A stretch of 60,904 nt of DNA from Candidatus Heteroclostridium caecigallinarum (GTDB lineage: Bacteria > Bacillota > Clostridia > Christensenellales > CAG-314), in contig CAJFSP010000003.1 of assembly GCA_904419725.1 (NCBI GenBank), positions 97,139 through 158,042 of the forward strand, written 5' to 3'. Position numbers and translations under genes: made by a program. Below the pieces are notes generated by a model. It ran no database searches. It worked only from the letters and a program-made list of their open reading frames with translations, and was not told the origin of the DNA. Every line of letters starts with the position of its first letter. Positions within the stretch are counted from its first letter, which is position 1. Of the stretch, positions 36,695-46,319 are shown piece after piece.

Positions 36695-39328
36695 ATGGAA
36701 ATGGCGAAAACTTACGAACCGCAGAATTTCGAAAAAGATTTGTATCATTGGTGGGAAAGGGAAGGCTTTTTCACTCCCGAAAGAGACCCTGAAAAAGAAC
36801 CTTTCACAATCGTTATCCCGCCGCCTAACATAACGGGGCAGCTGCACATGGGGCACGCCCTCGACGAATCCATTCAGGACTGCATTATACGTTTCAAGCG
36901 CATGCAGGGGTACAGCACGCTGTGGCTGCCGGGCACCGACCACGCTTCCATCGCCACGGAAGTCAAAATTGTGGAGCAGCTCGCCAAAGAGGGCATCGAC
37001 AAAAGAGACCTTGGCAGGGAAAAGTTTCTGGAAAGGGCATGGGCGTGGAAAAATCAGTACGGCGGCAGAATAGTGGAACAGCTCAAATGCCTCGGCTCCT
37101 CATGTGACTGGACGAGAGAAGCCTTCACAATGGACGAAAGATGTTCGAGAGCCGTGCGCCACGTGTTTGTCAAACTGTATGAGGAAGGGCTCATCTATCA
37201 GGGCGACAGAATAATCAACTGGTGCCCTGAGTGCAAAACGGCGCTGTCCGACGCCGAGGTGGAATACCGCGAGCAGGCGTCGCATTTCTGGCATTTCAGA
37301 TATGTCACGCCGGACGGCAAGACGGAAGTTGTTTTCGCCACCACCCGCCCAGAAACAATGCTGGGCGACACGGCGATTGCCGTCAACCCCGACGACGAAA
37401 GATACAAAGACCTTGTGGGCAAGACGGTCATCGTGCCGTTTGTTAACAGGGAAATTCCGGTTATAGCCGACGAGTATGTTGAAAAAGACTTCGGTACCGG
37501 CGTAGTCAAAATCACGCCGGCGCACGACCCTAACGACTTCGAGGTGGGGCTGAGGCACAATCTGCCCGTCATACGGGTCATGAACGACGACGGCACAATG
37601 AACTCTCTTGCCGGAGAGATGTTCGAGGGGCTTGACCGGTACGCCGCGCGCGACAAAATCGTGAAAGAGATGGAAAAACTCGGCCAGCTGGTGAAGATAG
37701 AGGATTATTCGCACAACGTGGGCGAATGCTACCGCTGCCATACCACGGTGGAGCCTATCGTCAGCAAGCAGTGGTTTGTCAAAATGAAACCGCTTGCCGA
37801 AAAAGCCATTGAAGTAGTCAGGAACGGCGAAATCAATTTTGTGCCGAAACGCTTTGAGAAAGTTTATTTCAACTGGATGGAAAACATAAAAGACTGGTGC
37901 ATATCCCGTCAGCTGTGGTGGGGACACCGCATACCGGTGTGGTACTGCGAGGACTGCGGCGAAGTTATCTGCCGCGAGGAAACGCCGACCGAGTGTCCTA
38001 AATGCCACGGCAAAAAACTGCGGCAGGACGAAGACGTGCTTGACACATGGTTTTCCTCCGCCCTGTGGCCGTTCTCCACGCTGGGATATCCCGAAGAGAC
38101 GGAAGACTTCAAATATTTCTTCCCGACAAACGTGCTTGTCACAGGCTACGACATAATTTTCTTCTGGGTGGCGAGGATGATTTTTTCTTCGTTGCACCAC
38201 ACGGGCAAGGCGCCTTTCAAAGAAGTGCTTATCCACGGCATCGTGCGTGACGCGCAGGGCAGAAAGATGAGTAAATCGCTGGGCAACGGCGTTGACCCGT
38301 TGGAGTTCATCGACAAGTTCGGCGCGGACACGCTGAGATTTTCGCTGCTCAACGGCGTTTCTTCCGGCGGCGACATACGTTTCAGCGCCGACAAGGTGGA
38401 AGGCAACAGAAACTTCATGAACAAAATCTGGAACGCCTCCCGTTTCGTGCTGATGAACACCAAAGAGAAAAACCTCAAAGACATTTTCAGCCGCCAACTG
38501 TCAGTCGCCGACAAGTGGATACTCGACAAACTCAACAACGTCATTAAAGACGTAACCGCCAACATGGAAAGTTACGAGCTGGGCGTCGCCGCGGGCAATC
38601 TGTATGATTTCGTGTGGAGCGAGTTCTGCGACTGGTACATCGAGTTTTCCAAGCCCGTGCTGTACGGCACCGACGAGGACGCCCGCGACACGGCAATCAG
38701 CGTGCTCAACTACTGCCTCGACAAGATACTCAAACTGCTCCATCCTTTCGTGCCGTTTATCACCGAAGCGGTGTATCAGAACATGTACGGGCACGAAAAG
38801 ACAATCATGCTGACCGAATATCCGAAATTCGACGGGCGGCTGTCTTTTCCTGACGACGCCGACACGATGGATATAATCAAAGACATTGTCAAAGCCGTCC
38901 GCAACGCCAGGGCGGAGCGCAACGTGCCGCCGTCAAAACGGCTCAACATCTTTATCCGTCCGGTGAGAAAGGGAAGCGATATTAAGCGCTCGGCGCTGTA
39001 TATCGAAAAACTCGCCGGCGCGGAAAACGTCGTGTTCGCGGCGGAAGGCGATAATTTCGAAAACGCCGTGTCTCTTGTATCGTCGGGCGCGGAGATTTTC
39101 ATTCCGCTGGGCGACCTGGTCGACAAGGAAAAGGAAAGCGCGCGTCTCGGCAAGGAAATCAAAGACGTCAGGGACGAAATCGCCCGCGCCGAGGGCAAAC
39201 TCGCCAACAAAGGGTTTGTGGAAAAAGCGCCGCAGAAACTCATAGACGCCGAAAAGGCGAAACTGGAAAAATACAGGGCGATGCTGGAAAAACTCGAACA
39301 GCGCGCGGAGGAACTTAGTTGGCTCTGA
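36695..39328 (+). CDS. valS: Valyl-tRNA synthetase
   Basis: An 877-residue class Ia synthetase. It has the HIGH-type motif [14 protein letters not shown], an editing (CP1) domain, a [16 protein letters not shown] block, zinc-like Cys pairs (CEDCG, CPKCHG) and the [15 protein letters not shown] signature. The C-terminal arm is coiled coil. Lengths and motifs are normal. The ATG eight bases after GGAGAG is preferred to one six bases later. Controlled by the upstream valine T-box. Confidence 0.97.
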   Translation: MEMAKTYEPQNFEKDLYHWWEREGFFTPERDPEKEPFTIVIPPPNITGQLHMGHALDESIQDCIIRFKRMQGYSTLWLPGTDHASIATEVKIVEQLAKEGIDKRDLGREKFLERAWAWKNQYGGRIVEQLKCLGSSCDWTREAFTMDERCSRAVRHVFVKLYEEGLIYQGDRIINWCPECKTALSDAEVEYREQASHFWHFRYVTPDGKTEVVFATTRPETMLGDTAIAVNPDDERYKDLVGKTVIVPFVNREIPVIADEYVEKDFGTGVVKITPAHDPNDFEVGLRHNLPVIRVMNDDGTMNSLAGEMFEGLDRYAARDKIVKEMEKLGQLVKIEDYSHNVGECYRCHTTVEPIVSKQWFVKMKPLAEKAIEVVRNGEINFVPKRFEKVYFNWMENIKDWCISRQLWWGHRIPVWYCEDCGEVICREETPTECPKCHGKKLRQDEDVLDTWFSSALWPFSTLGYPEETEDFKYFFPTNVLVTGYDIIFFWVARMIFSSLHHTGKAPFKEVLIHGIVRDAQGRKMSKSLGNGVDPLEFIDKFGADTLRFSLLNGVSSGGDIRFSADKVEGNRNFMNKIWNASRFVLMNTKEKNLKDIFSRQLSVADKWILDKLNNVIKDVTANMESYELGVAAGNLYDFVWSEFCDWYIEFSKPVLYGTDEDARDTAISVLNYCLDKILKLLHPFVPFITEAVYQNMYGHEKTIMLTEYPKFDGRLSFPDDADTMDIIKDIVKAVRNARAERNVPPSKRLNIFIRPVRKGSDIKRSALYIEKLAGAENVVFAAEGDNFENAVSLVSSGAEIFIPLGDLVDKEKESARLGKEIKDVRDEIARAEGKLANKGFVEKAPQKLIDAEKAKLEKYRAMLEKLEQRAEELSWL

Positions 39329-39353
39329 CGGCGGGACGTGAGCCGCGAAAATA

Positions 39354-39387
39354 AAATGTTGTCAAACGATGACATTTGTTATATAAT
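39354..39387 (+). promoter_or_regulatory. degV promoter with short dyad
   Basis: TTGTCA (39359-39364) and TATAAT (39382-39387) are spaced 17 bases. GTCA-aacga-TGAC within a longer imperfect repeat overlaps the -35. Confidence 0.65.
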
Positions 39388-39428
39388 AAAACTGTTCTTG
39401 TGTAATGTGTGTAACATCGGAGGAAATA

Positions 39429-40292
39429 ATGAGAACGTTTTTTATCGACACCGATTCCGAACTGCCTTTCGGCTATGTTAAAGAACTCGGTCTTGAACTT
39501 ATCAGAATGCCTTATACGCTGGACGGTCAGGAGTATTACGACGACGCCGGCGAACACACCGACCAGAAAGAATTTTTCGCCAAACTGCGGGAGGGCAAGG
39601 TCAGCAAAACGTCGGCGCTCAACACCCAGATTTATCTGGATATTTTCGAGCCGCATTTCGCGAGCGGCGAAGAGATGTTTTATCTGACGTTCGGCCACCA
39701 GATGAGCGCCACCTTCCAGTTTATGGACGCCGCCGTCAAAGAACTGTCGGAAAAATATCCGCGGGCGTCTTTCCGCTCTTTCGATTCCAGAAGCATTTCG
39801 CTGGGCTGCGGCATACAGTGCTATTACGCCGGCAAGATGTTTAAAGAGGGCAGGTCGTTTGACGAAATAATAGCGTTTTTGGAAAAATTCAGCGACGAAG
39901 TCGCCACATATTTCGCCGTGGACGACCTCGACCACCTGCGCAGGGGCGGAAGGCTGTCGGGCGTGGCGGCGTTTGCCGGCAAACTCATAGGCGTAAAACC
40001 TATTTTGCAGGTCAACGACGAAGGCAAAATCGTCAAGTACGCAACCGTCAAGGGTTCGAAAAAAGTCATAGGCTATTTTATCGACCTGATGAAGGAAATC
40101 GCCTGCGACCTTGACAAATACGACGTATTTATTCTGCACGGCGACGTTCCCGAACAGGGCGAAGCGCTTAAAGCGGCGGTGGAAAGAGAGTTTCCGGAAG
40201 CCAGGATACATCTCGTGATGGTGGGGCCGGTCATCGGCAGTCACTGCGGGCCGGGCACGCTGGGCATTGTTTTCCACGCGAAACACAGATAA
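39429..40292 (+). CDS. DegV-family fatty-acid-binding protein
   Basis: A 287-residue DegV protein. FIDTDSELPFGYVKELGLELIRMPYTLDGQEY is the N-terminal block, TSALNTQIYLDIFEPHF the central one, and DDLDHLRRGGRLSGVAAFAGKLIGVKPILQV the hallmark C-terminal region. DegV/FakB proteins bind a single fatty acid, which FakA can phosphorylate for phospholipid synthesis. No fakA is in the window. CGGAGG precedes the ATG. Single gene between its own promoter and terminator. Confidence 0.92.
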   Translation: MRTFFIDTDSELPFGYVKELGLELIRMPYTLDGQEYYDDAGEHTDQKEFFAKLREGKVSKTSALNTQIYLDIFEPHFASGEEMFYLTFGHQMSATFQFMDAAVKELSEKYPRASFRSFDSRSISLGCGIQCYYAGKMFKEGRSFDEIIAFLEKFSDEVATYFAVDDLDHLRRGGRLSGVAAFAGKLIGVKPILQVNDEGKIVKYATVKGSKKVIGYFIDLMKEIACDLDKYDVFILHGDVPEQGEALKAAVEREFPEARIHLVMVGPVIGSHCGPGTLGIVFHAKHR

Positions 40293-40300
40293 ATATTTTT

Positions 40301-40327
40301 CGGCGGCGGCTTTGCCGCCGTTTTTTT
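40301..40327 (+). terminator. Terminator of degV
   Basis: CGGCGG and CCGCCG pair, followed by seven T's. Confidence 0.9.
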
Positions 40328-40355
40328 ATATTTTGTCTTTCATTACTTTTGCTTA

Positions 40356-40384
40356 TTGATATCGCCGAAACGCTGTGCTATAAT
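40356..40384 (+). promoter_or_regulatory. Promoter of the DUF1294/rluA/csoR operon
   Basis: TTGATA and TATAAT are spaced 17 bases. The -10 ends nine bases before the first ATG, so the transcript is leaderless or nearly so. Confidence 0.75.
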
Positions 40385-40393
40385 ATATTCAGT

Positions 40394-40684
40394 ATGGAAT
40401 TCATGAGCGTAGGGCAGATATTATTGTGCGTGTGGCTCATCGCTATTAACGCTTTGGGCATTAAACTCACCGTGCAGGATAAACTTAACGCCATAAAACG
40501 CGAGTGGCGCGTGAGAGAATCCACGTTGTTCTGGGTGGCTTTTCTCATGGGCGCGCCGGGAATATATCTCGCGATGCTGGCGGTGCGTCACAAGACGAAA
40601 AAGTTTTTCTTTTACATGGGTATCCCTATGCTATGTTGGTGGACTTTGCTGATTTTCAGCGCCTTATTTTTCATTTTGGCATGA
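40394..40684 (+). CDS. DUF1294 small membrane protein
   Basis: A 96-residue protein with three to four hydrophobic segments and the DUF1294 pattern: ALGIKLTVQDKLNAIKREWRVRESTLFWVAFLMGAPG then HKTKKFFFYMGIPML. It has no ribosome site and starts within about three bases of the predicted transcription start, or nine bases later at a second ATG. Function unknown. Its stop overlaps the next start (ATGA). Confidence 0.82.
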   Translation: MEFMSVGQILLCVWLIAINALGIKLTVQDKLNAIKREWRVRESTLFWVAFLMGAPGIYLAMLAVRHKTKKFFFYMGIPMLCWWTLLIFSALFFILA

Positions 40685-41562
40685 TTTACACCTTTGTTTG
40701 CGAAAATTTTACGGGCACGCTGGCCGACTTTCTGCGGCGCAGCGGAGTGTCCGGCAGGCAGATAACGAGACTCCGCGAAAAGGAGGGGCTCATCAGGCTC
40801 AACGGGCGGGCGGCGTTTACCGACTGCCGCGTCGGGCACGGCGACGTTGTGGAAATAGACGTTCGGGAGAGCGGCGTGGATGTGCCGCCTTTGGCGCTGC
40901 CGCTCGACATGATTTATGAAGACGACCACCTGTGCGTGGTAAACAAGCCGGCGGGGCTGGCGGTCATAGCGACGAGAGCCCACTACGGCAAAAGTCTGCA
41001 AAACGCCCTTGCCGCCGAATGGGGGAGCGGGTTTGTGTTTCACCCCGTCACGCGGCTGGACAAAGACACTTCGGGCGTTATGATTGTGGCGAAAAATTCT
41101 TTTATCCACGAAAAACTCGACAGGCAGCTGAGAAGCGGCGGAATAGACAAAAGGTATCTCGCCGTCATAAGCGGCGGCAATGGCGGCGGCGGAACAATCG
41201 ACGCGCCGGTCTTCCGCCCGGACGGCGCGATGAGGCGAATCGTCTCCCCGATGGGGAAAAAAGCGGTAACTGTGTACAATATCGTTAAAACGTTTGACGA
41301 AACGGCGGTCGCCGACGTACAATTACTGACGGGGAGAACACATCAGATAAGACTGCATATGAGCCACATCGGCAGACCTTTGCTGGGCGACGCCCTTTAC
41401 GGCGGCGATACATCGCTCATCGGCAGACAGGCTCTTCACGCGCGGGAGATATCGTTTGTGCACCCCGTGTCGGGCAGGCGCGTGACGTTTGAGGCGCCGC
41501 CGCCCGAAGATATTTTACGGCTGCTGAGGCAACTGGGAGGCGAAACATGGACGAAGAAATGA
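40681..41562 (+). CDS. RluA-family pseudouridine synthase
   Basis: A 293-residue enzyme converting uridine to pseudouridine in rRNA or tRNA. An N-terminal S4-like domain (TLADFLRRSGVSGRQITRLREKEGLIRLNG) is followed by the catalytic domain with FHPVTRLDKDTSGVMIVAK, where Asp127 is the nucleophile, and LLTGRTHQIRLHMSHIGRPLLGD. It belongs to the RluC/RluD/TruC group; the target position cannot be assigned. Translation is coupled to DUF1294, and its last 16 bases overlap csoR. Confidence 0.93.
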   Translation: MIYTFVCENFTGTLADFLRRSGVSGRQITRLREKEGLIRLNGRAAFTDCRVGHGDVVEIDVRESGVDVPPLALPLDMIYEDDHLCVVNKPAGLAVIATRAHYGKSLQNALAAEWGSGFVFHPVTRLDKDTSGVMIVAKNSFIHEKLDRQLRSGGIDKRYLAVISGGNGGGGTIDAPVFRPDGAMRRIVSPMGKKAVTVYNIVKTFDETAVADVQLLTGRTHQIRLHMSHIGRPLLGDALYGGDTSLIGRQALHAREISFVHPVSGRRVTFEAPPPEDILRLLRQLGGETWTKK

Positions 41563-41849
41563 AAGAAGCGAGGCAAAGGAAAAAACCCGCCGTTCAATGC
41601 AACAAAAAGGACATAGACAACAGGCTCGCCACCATTGAGGGACACATCAGGGGAGTCAGACAGATGCTTGCCGAAGGCAAAAGCTGCGAGGAAATTCTGC
41701 TGCAACTGTACGCGATAAGCGGCTCGCTGCGCAAACTTTCCAAAAAGGTGCTTTACGACCATTTGAACAACTGCGTTAAAGACAGTATTCAGAAAGGCGA
41801 AACCGACGTGCTGGAATCTTTCGCCGATATTCTGGAAAAATATATCTGA
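41547..41849 (+). CDS. csoR: CsoR-type copper-sensing repressor
   Basis: A 100-residue four-helix repressor of the CsoR/RcnR family (RLATIEGHIRGVRQMLAEGKSCEEIL). Cys47, His72 and Cys76 reproduce the Cu(I) ligand set and spacing of Mycobacterium CsoR (Cys36/His61/Cys65). It would release DNA on binding Cu(I). The gene is not next to a copper gene; the only copper module in the window is copA at 48404, whose promoter carries a CsoR-like operator. It overlaps rluA by 16 bases and is followed by a duplicated terminator. Confidence 0.9.
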   Translation: MDEEMKEARQRKKPAVQCNKKDIDNRLATIEGHIRGVRQMLAEGKSCEEILLQLYAISGSLRKLSKKVLYDHLNNCVKDSIQKGETDVLESFADILEKYI

Positions 41850-41887
41850 GCGTCATTCTTAACGGACGTTTTCTTTGACACGCTTGA

Positions 41888-41938
41888 AAAGCGCGGCTTT
41901 GTGCCGCGCAAAGCGCGGCTTTGTGCCGCGCTTTTTTT
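41888..41938 (+). terminator. Tandemly duplicated terminator after csoR
   Basis: A 22-base unit (AAAGCGCGGCTTTGTGCCGCGC) occurs twice without a gap, at 41888-41909 and 41910-41931. Each copy folds as a GCGCGGC/GCCGCGC hairpin, and only the second is followed by T7. Confidence 0.88.
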
Positions 41939-41949
41939 ATGTAGCAGCG

Positions 41950-41978
41950 AAAAAGAAAGGGGCGGAAATTTCCGCCCC
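41950..41978 (-). terminator. Terminator of the serS operon
   Basis: GGGGCGGAAA pairs with TTTCCGCCCC; on the minus strand it is followed by TTTCTTTTT. Confidence 0.85.
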
Positions 41979-41983
41979 ACGCT

Positions 41984-42304
41984 TTATTTGTCTTTTATTC
42001 TTCTGCCGTTTTCGTCGTATTTTTCGTTGTGCCGTTTCACCGCTTTTCTGATTGATATGAAAACGCATATCACCGTGAGCAGGACGAAACCGACGTGGTA
42101 AATGACGAAACCCGTCGTGCCGGCGACCATGACGTCGCTGCCGGCCGCCATGAAGCCAAGCCCCGCCGCGGCATAGAGCAGCGGAAACAGCAGCCCGAGT
42201 TTCACAAGCAGCGTCACGACGAATATCACCACTTTCGCCACGGTTTTGACGACAAGTTTCAATATTTTGAATATGAAAGAAAATACCGAAAATATGCAGC
42301 CCAT
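41984..42304 (-). CDS. Small hydrophobic membrane protein
   Basis: A 106-residue protein with three membrane helices (VVKTVAKVVIFVVTLLVKLG, LLYAAAGLGFMAAGS, VGFVLLTVICVFISI) and a charged C-terminus (RHNEKYDENGRRIKDK). No family was recognised. The ATG overlaps the serS stop (TAATG), pointing to translational coupling, and a minus-strand terminator follows, so it is a real gene of the serS operon. Confidence 0.7.
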   Translation of the reverse strand: MGCIFSVFSFIFKILKLVVKTVAKVVIFVVTLLVKLGLLFPLLYAAAGLGFMAAGSDVMVAGTTGFVIYHVGFVLLTVICVFISIRKAVKRHNEKYDENGRRIKDK

Positions 42305-43572
42305 TATTTTATAACGTCAACGTACATATATTTACGCAGAGCCTCAGGCACCGTTACGCTGCCGTCCTCGTTCTGGTAGTTTTCGATGATGGCGGCAACC
42401 GTTCTGCCGACGGCGAGACCGCTGCCGTTGAGGGTGTGCACGAAGCGAGGTTTGGAGCCTTTGTCTTCTTTGAAACGGATATTGGCTCTTCTTGCCTGAT
42501 AGTCCTCGAAGTTGGAGCAGGAAGAAATCTCGACGTATTTGTTGTAACTAGGCATCCAGACTTCGATGTCGTATGTCTTGGCGGAGCTGAACCCGACGTC
42601 GCCCGTGGACAGCATGTCAACCTGATAAGGCAGGCCGAGTTTTTGCAGAATCTTTTCGGCGTCGTTGGTCAGCGATTCGAGTTCTTCATAGCTGTGGTCA
42701 GGATGCGCGAATTTGACAAGTTCCACCTTGTTGAACTGGTGCTGTCTGATGAGACCTCTCGTGTCTCTGCCGGCGCTGCCCGCTTCCGCGCGGAAGCAAG
42801 CCGTGTAAGAACAGTATTTTATAGGCAGGTCTTTGCCGTCGAGGATTTCGTCTCTGTGCAGGTTTGTTACGGGAACTTCCGCGGTAGGGACGAGGAAGTA
42901 ATCGGTGTTTTTGACGGCGAAAGCGTCTTCTTCGAATTTAGGCAGTTGCCCCGTGCCCGTCATACTGGCTCTGTTGACCATGTAAGGCGGATAAATTTCG
43001 AAATAATTGTTTTCGAAAATATGGGTGTCCAGCATAAAGGAGATGACGGCCCTTTCCAGTCTGGCGCCGAGACCGCGGTAAACGGTAAAGCGCGTGCCCG
43101 TTATTTTGCCGGCTCTCGGCCAGTCGAAAATCTGCAGTTTTTCGCCCAGTTCCCAGTGCGCTTTCGGCTCAAAATCGAATTTGCGCGGCTCGCCGTGTTT
43201 TCTCACGACCTGGTTCGCCGATTCGTCAGGGCCGACAGGCAACGATTTGTGCGGTATATTAGGTATGGAGAGCATGGTGGCTCTCAGTTCTGTTTCTATT
43301 TCGCTGAGGCGGACATCGTACGCCTTGATTTGTTCGCCGAGTTTCTGCATTTCGGCTATGAGCGACGAAGCGTCTTCTTTGGCTTTTTTGAGTTTGGCGA
43401 TTTTTTCGCTGTCGGAGTTTCTCCTCGCTTTGAGCGTTTCGACTTCGCCGAGGATGGCTCTTCTTTTGAGTTCGAGGTCTACCGCCTTGTCGACGGGATA
43501 TTCTCCGCCGCGGTGACTTAACTGTTCTTTGACAAATTCTTTGTTGTCCACAACAAATTTAATGTCCAGCAT
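42304..43572 (-). CDS. serS: Seryl-tRNA synthetase
   Basis: A 422-residue class II synthetase. The N-terminal long coiled-coil arm (about 30-100) binds the tRNA-Ser extra arm. Motif 2 is [27 protein letters not shown], with TAEVP upstream and the serine/ATP site [21 protein letters not shown]. Motif 3 is [26 protein letters not shown] precedes the ATG; longer in-frame readings extend past the promoter. No T-box is seen in the short leader. Confidence 0.96.
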   Translation of the reverse strand: MLDIKFVVDNKEFVKEQLSHRGGEYPVDKAVDLELKRRAILGEVETLKARRNSDSEKIAKLKKAKEDASSLIAEMQKLGEQIKAYDVRLSEIETELRATMLSIPNIPHKSLPVGPDESANQVVRKHGEPRKFDFEPKAHWELGEKLQIFDWPRAGKITGTRFTVYRGLGARLERAVISFMLDTHIFENNYFEIYPPYMVNRASMTGTGQLPKFEEDAFAVKNTDYFLVPTAEVPVTNLHRDEILDGKDLPIKYCSYTACFRAEAGSAGRDTRGLIRQHQFNKVELVKFAHPDHSYEELESLTNDAEKILQKLGLPYQVDMLSTGDVGFSSAKTYDIEVWMPSYNKYVEISSCSNFEDYQARRANIRFKEDKGSKPRFVHTLNGSGLAVGRTVAAIIENYQNEDGSVTVPEALRKYMYVDVIK

Positions 43573-43604
43573 GATATATACACCTCTTTGTTTGTAGTAT
43601 ATAA

Positions 43605-43680
43605 ATATTAGCACATTTCCACCGTCATAACAACATCTCACGGCCTTTTTCTTTACAAAACTTTGCGTTATTGATAAAAT
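43605..43680. promoter_or_regulatory. Divergent promoters of serS and cysS
   Basis: Minus strand: TTGTTA and TAATAT spaced 17 bases (43633 back to 43605) for serS. Plus strand: TTTACA (43652-43657) and TAAAAT (43675-43680) spaced 17 bases for cysS. Confidence 0.65.
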
Positions 43681-43706
43681 AACAACCGTATAAAGCGAGG
43701 TATCCG

Positions 43707-45095
43707 ATGGACTTGAAAATTTACAACACGCTGTCCAGAAGCAAAGAAGTGTTTGTGCCCGTCAGGCCGGGGCGCGTCGGTATATACACCTGCGGACCCA
43801 CGGTGTACAACTATGCACATATAGGCAATCTGCGCACATACATTTTCATGGACATACTGCGCCGGGTTTTCGCCTTTAACGGCTACAAGGTTAAAAGCGT
43901 AATGAATATCACCGACGTGGGACATCTGCTGTCGGACGCCGACGACGGCGACGACAAAATGAGCATGGCCGCCGCCGAACAGAAGAAGACGCCGGAAGAA
44001 ATAGCGGAGTTTTACTCTGCGGCGTTTTTCAGGGACATCGCCCGGCTCAACGTGCGGCGCCCCGACGTTACGCCGAAGGCGACGGAGCATATCGGCGACA
44101 TGATAAAAATAGTGCAGGCGCTGCTTGACAAGGGCTACGCTTACGAAACGGACGACGGAATTTATTTTGACATTTCCAAATTTCCGGATTACGGCAAACT
44201 GTCGGGCGCCAATCTCGAAGAACAGCTGGCAGGCGCCCGCGTCGACATAAACACGGGCAAACGGCACCCGGCCGACTTCGCCCTGTGGAAAAAAGCGGCG
44301 CCAAACCACATTATGAAGTGGCCTAGCCCTTGGGGCATGGGCTATCCCGGCTGGCACATAGAATGCACCGCCATGAGCAACAAATATCTCGGCGATGTGT
44401 TCGATATCCATACGGGCGGCATCGACCATGTGCCGATTCATCACGAAAACGAAATAGCCCAGGCCGAAGCGTGGCTGGGCAAAAAAGCCGTCAATTACTG
44501 GATGCACAGCGAGTTTATGCTGGTGGACGGCGGCAAGATGTCAAAGAGCCTCGGCAACACATACACCGTGGACGACCTCGCGGCGAAAGGATACACGCCG
44601 ATGGAATTCAGGTATATGTGCCTCAATGTGCAGTACAGACAGAAACTTAATTTCACGTGGGAGGCGATGGCTGCCGCCAAGACCGCTTACGAAAGGCTTT
44701 CGGCGCTGCTGTACAGGCACAAAACCGCGCCGGCGCCGGGAAACAGGCCGGAGATTGAAAAATATCTCGGCGAGTTCCACGAGGCGATAAACGACGACCT
44801 CAACGTGCCTATGGCGATGGGTGTGCTGTGGAAAATGCTGCGCCTGCCCGCCGGGAAAGACGTGTATGACGCCGCGCTCGTCATGGACAAAGTTTTCGCG
44901 CTGGATTTCGACAAAGTGGCCAGTCCCGACCACACCGCGGAAGCGCCGCCTGAAATAAGGGAAATGGCGGAGAAAAGGCGTGAGGTCCGCCGGAACAAAA
45001 ACTGGGCGGAGTCGGACAGACTGCGCGACGAAATCGCGGCGAAAGGCTATAAGGTGCTGGACACCGCCGACGGCTACAGGCTGGAAAAAATCTGA
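43707..45095 (+). CDS. cysS: Cysteinyl-tRNA synthetase
   Basis: A 462-residue class Ia synthetase. The zinc/substrate site begins [21 protein letters not shown] (HIGH motif HIGN). It continues with [10 protein letters not shown] and the [11 protein letters not shown] segment carrying the other zinc ligands. The KMSKSLGN loop is intact. The C-terminal [21 protein letters not shown] is the usual tRNA-binding end. GAGGT lies before the ATG. Its own promoter and terminator make it monocistronic. Confidence 0.96.
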   Translation: MDLKIYNTLSRSKEVFVPVRPGRVGIYTCGPTVYNYAHIGNLRTYIFMDILRRVFAFNGYKVKSVMNITDVGHLLSDADDGDDKMSMAAAEQKKTPEEIAEFYSAAFFRDIARLNVRRPDVTPKATEHIGDMIKIVQALLDKGYAYETDDGIYFDISKFPDYGKLSGANLEEQLAGARVDINTGKRHPADFALWKKAAPNHIMKWPSPWGMGYPGWHIECTAMSNKYLGDVFDIHTGGIDHVPIHHENEIAQAEAWLGKKAVNYWMHSEFMLVDGGKMSKSLGNTYTVDDLAAKGYTPMEFRYMCLNVQYRQKLNFTWEAMAAAKTAYERLSALLYRHKTAPAPGNRPEIEKYLGEFHEAINDDLNVPMAMGVLWKMLRLPAGKDVYDAALVMDKVFALDFDKVASPDHTAEAPPEIREMAEKRREVRRNKNWAESDRLRDEIAAKGYKVLDTADGYRLEKI

Positions 45096-45120
45096 GAGAG
45101 AGTTTTCTCTCTCTTTTTTT
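45094..45120 (+). terminator. Terminator of cysS
   Basis: AGAGAGAG-TTTT-CTCTCTCT followed by a T-run, starting at the stop codon. Confidence 0.9.
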
Positions 45121-45148
45121 GTCAATAAGCGTATCGGGCGCATATAAT
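45119..45148 (+). promoter_or_regulatory. yabP promoter, possibly sigma-E type
   Basis: TTGTCA and TATAAT are 18 bases apart. The same region reads GTCAATA-13-CATATAAT, close to the mother-cell sigma-E consensus (-10 CATACAAT), which would fit a sporulation operon. Confidence 0.5.
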
Positions 45149-45162
45149 GTACCGAGGTTTTT

Positions 45163-45420
45163 ATGGAAAAACATACGCTTTCTCTGGACGACAGAAAAAA
45201 ACTGACCGTCACCGGCGTCACGGGCGTGGACGGCATGGACGGCAAAGAAGTGGAAATTTCGCTGGAAAGCGGCAAACTCGTTGTCAGGGGCGAGGGGCTT
45301 ACGGTCAGCAAACTCGACACCGACACCGGCAACCTGACCGTTACGGCGCACAACATTTCGTCGCTTGTCTACGGCGACAAGAACAAGGCGGGCAAAGGAC
45401 TGGCGAGGCTGTTCAGGTGA
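45163..45420 (+). CDS. yabP: Sporulation protein YabP
   Basis: An 85-residue YabP: LSLDDRKKLTVTGVTGVDGMDGKEVEISLESGKLVVRGEGL, then HNISSLVYGD. YabP is a mother-cell protein needed for normal spore cortex. It is the paralogue of YqfC in this window. GAGGT precedes the ATG, and yabQ follows after one base. Confidence 0.9.
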   Translation: MEKHTLSLDDRKKLTVTGVTGVDGMDGKEVEISLESGKLVVRGEGLTVSKLDTDTGNLTVTAHNISSLVYGDKNKAGKGLARLFR

Positions 45421-45421
45421 T

Positions 45422-45781
45422 ATGGACGAACTGAGGATTTTTTTCGCCTGCGCCGCGCTGGGCGGCTGCGTCTGTATCGTGTATTCACTGACGCATTTCG
45501 CCGCGAAACGGGCGGTTTATGTCGCGTTGTGCGACGCCGTGTTTTGCGCCGCCGCCTTTCTGATTGTGTGGGGCGGGCTGCTTTACATTTGTTACGGGCA
45601 ACTGCGGTGGTACTGCGCCGCCGGAATCGCGGCGGGTTTTGCCGTGTGCCGCCGCACCGTCGGTTTTTACGTTGACATTACGCTCGCGCGGCTGTATAAT
45701 CTGCTTGTAAGAAAATTGTTTTCAAAGGGTGGAAAATGTACAGACAACAAAGAACCGGTTCCGGGGCGGACAGAAAAATAA
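45422..45781 (+). CDS. yabQ: Spore cortex protein YabQ-like
   Basis: A 119-residue membrane protein with three or so helices (FFACAALGGCVCIVYSLTHF, AVFCAAAFLIVWGGLLYIC). Assignment to YabQ rests on size, topology and position between yabP and divIC, the standard spore-former order; sequence similarity was judged by eye only. YabQ is needed for spore cortex formation. Its end overlaps divIC by 46 bases. Confidence 0.75.
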   Translation: MDELRIFFACAALGGCVCIVYSLTHFAAKRAVYVALCDAVFCAAAFLIVWGGLLYICYGQLRWYCAAGIAAGFAVCRRTVGFYVDITLARLYNLLVRKLFSKGGKCTDNKEPVPGRTEK

Positions 45782-46032
45782 AATATCTCACCGTGCTGGC
45801 GGTGACGGTGCTTTTCGTGCTGATACTTGTGCTTGTTACGGTGCTGATACAAAAATCGCAGCTGGAAAGCAGGCGAGAGGCGCTGCTGGAACAGATAGAG
45901 TATTACAGACAGTTGCAGGAAACGCAGCGCGACGAACTTGCCAAAAGAGAAACGTATGAATGGCTGGAACAGCAGGCAAGGGAACTCGGACTGATTGACG
46001 GGGACGAAACGCTGTTTTCACCGGGAGCGTGA
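45736..46032 (+). CDS. divIC: Septum formation initiator, DivIC/FtsB-like
   Basis: A 98-residue bitopic protein: short cytosolic N-terminus, one membrane helix (about 17-39), then a coiled coil (SQLESRREALLEQIEYYRQLQETQRDEL) and the family tail EWLEQQARELGLIDGDETLFSPG. DivIC/FtsB forms a complex with FtsL and DivIB at the division septum. GGTGG precedes the ATG inside yabQ. The yabP-yabQ-divIC order supports the call. Confidence 0.88.
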   Translation: MYRQQRTGSGADRKIKYLTVLAVTVLFVLILVLVTVLIQKSQLESRREALLEQIEYYRQLQETQRDELAKRETYEWLEQQARELGLIDGDETLFSPGA

Positions 46033-46033
46033 C

Positions 46034-46210
46034 ATGATAGACAGTTACAGGCTTATGCGTATGGCGGAAGAGATGGAAGAGGACGCCGTCAAGGACGATG
46101 AGGCGGAAGAGATTCTTCCGTACGAAAACCCCGACTCCGCCGACGAATTCAAGCGCAAATACAAAGAGTTTTACACCGACGTCAAGATTTCGATAAAAGA
46201 AGACTGGTGA
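46034..46210 (+). CDS. Small acidic hypothetical protein
   Basis: A 58-residue, strongly acidic protein (EEMEEDAVKDDEAEEILPY) with a C-terminal basic/aromatic part (FKRKYKEFYTDVKISIKEDW). Not recognised. It starts one base after the divIC stop, with GGGAGCG as ribosome site, and ends in a terminator, so it is the last gene of the yabP operon. Confidence 0.6.
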   Translation: MIDSYRLMRMAEEMEEDAVKDDEAEEILPYENPDSADEFKRKYKEFYTDVKISIKEDW

Positions 46211-46231
46211 GCCCGCTTCCCGCGGGCTTTT
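46208..46231 (+). terminator. Terminator of the yabP-divIC operon
   Basis: AGCCCGC and GCGGGCT pair around a short loop, followed by T's. Confidence 0.88.
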
Positions 46232-46283
46232 TTTACGGTAAAAATTAACGCCGTTATTTTTTTGGCGACCGTGCCCAAAACCG

Positions 46284-46312
46284 TTGACACGCCGCCCGCG
46301 TTGTGATATTTT
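46284..46312 (+). promoter_or_regulatory. Promoter of the T-box transporter gene
   Basis: Consensus TTGACA and TATTTT are spaced 17 bases ahead of the T-box leader. Confidence 0.65.
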
Positions 46313-46319
46313 TTGTGCA

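Noticed and set aside
37100..38497. Minus-strand ORF opposite valS (465 codons)
   Set aside because: It is a shadow of an intact synthetase gene; no family features.
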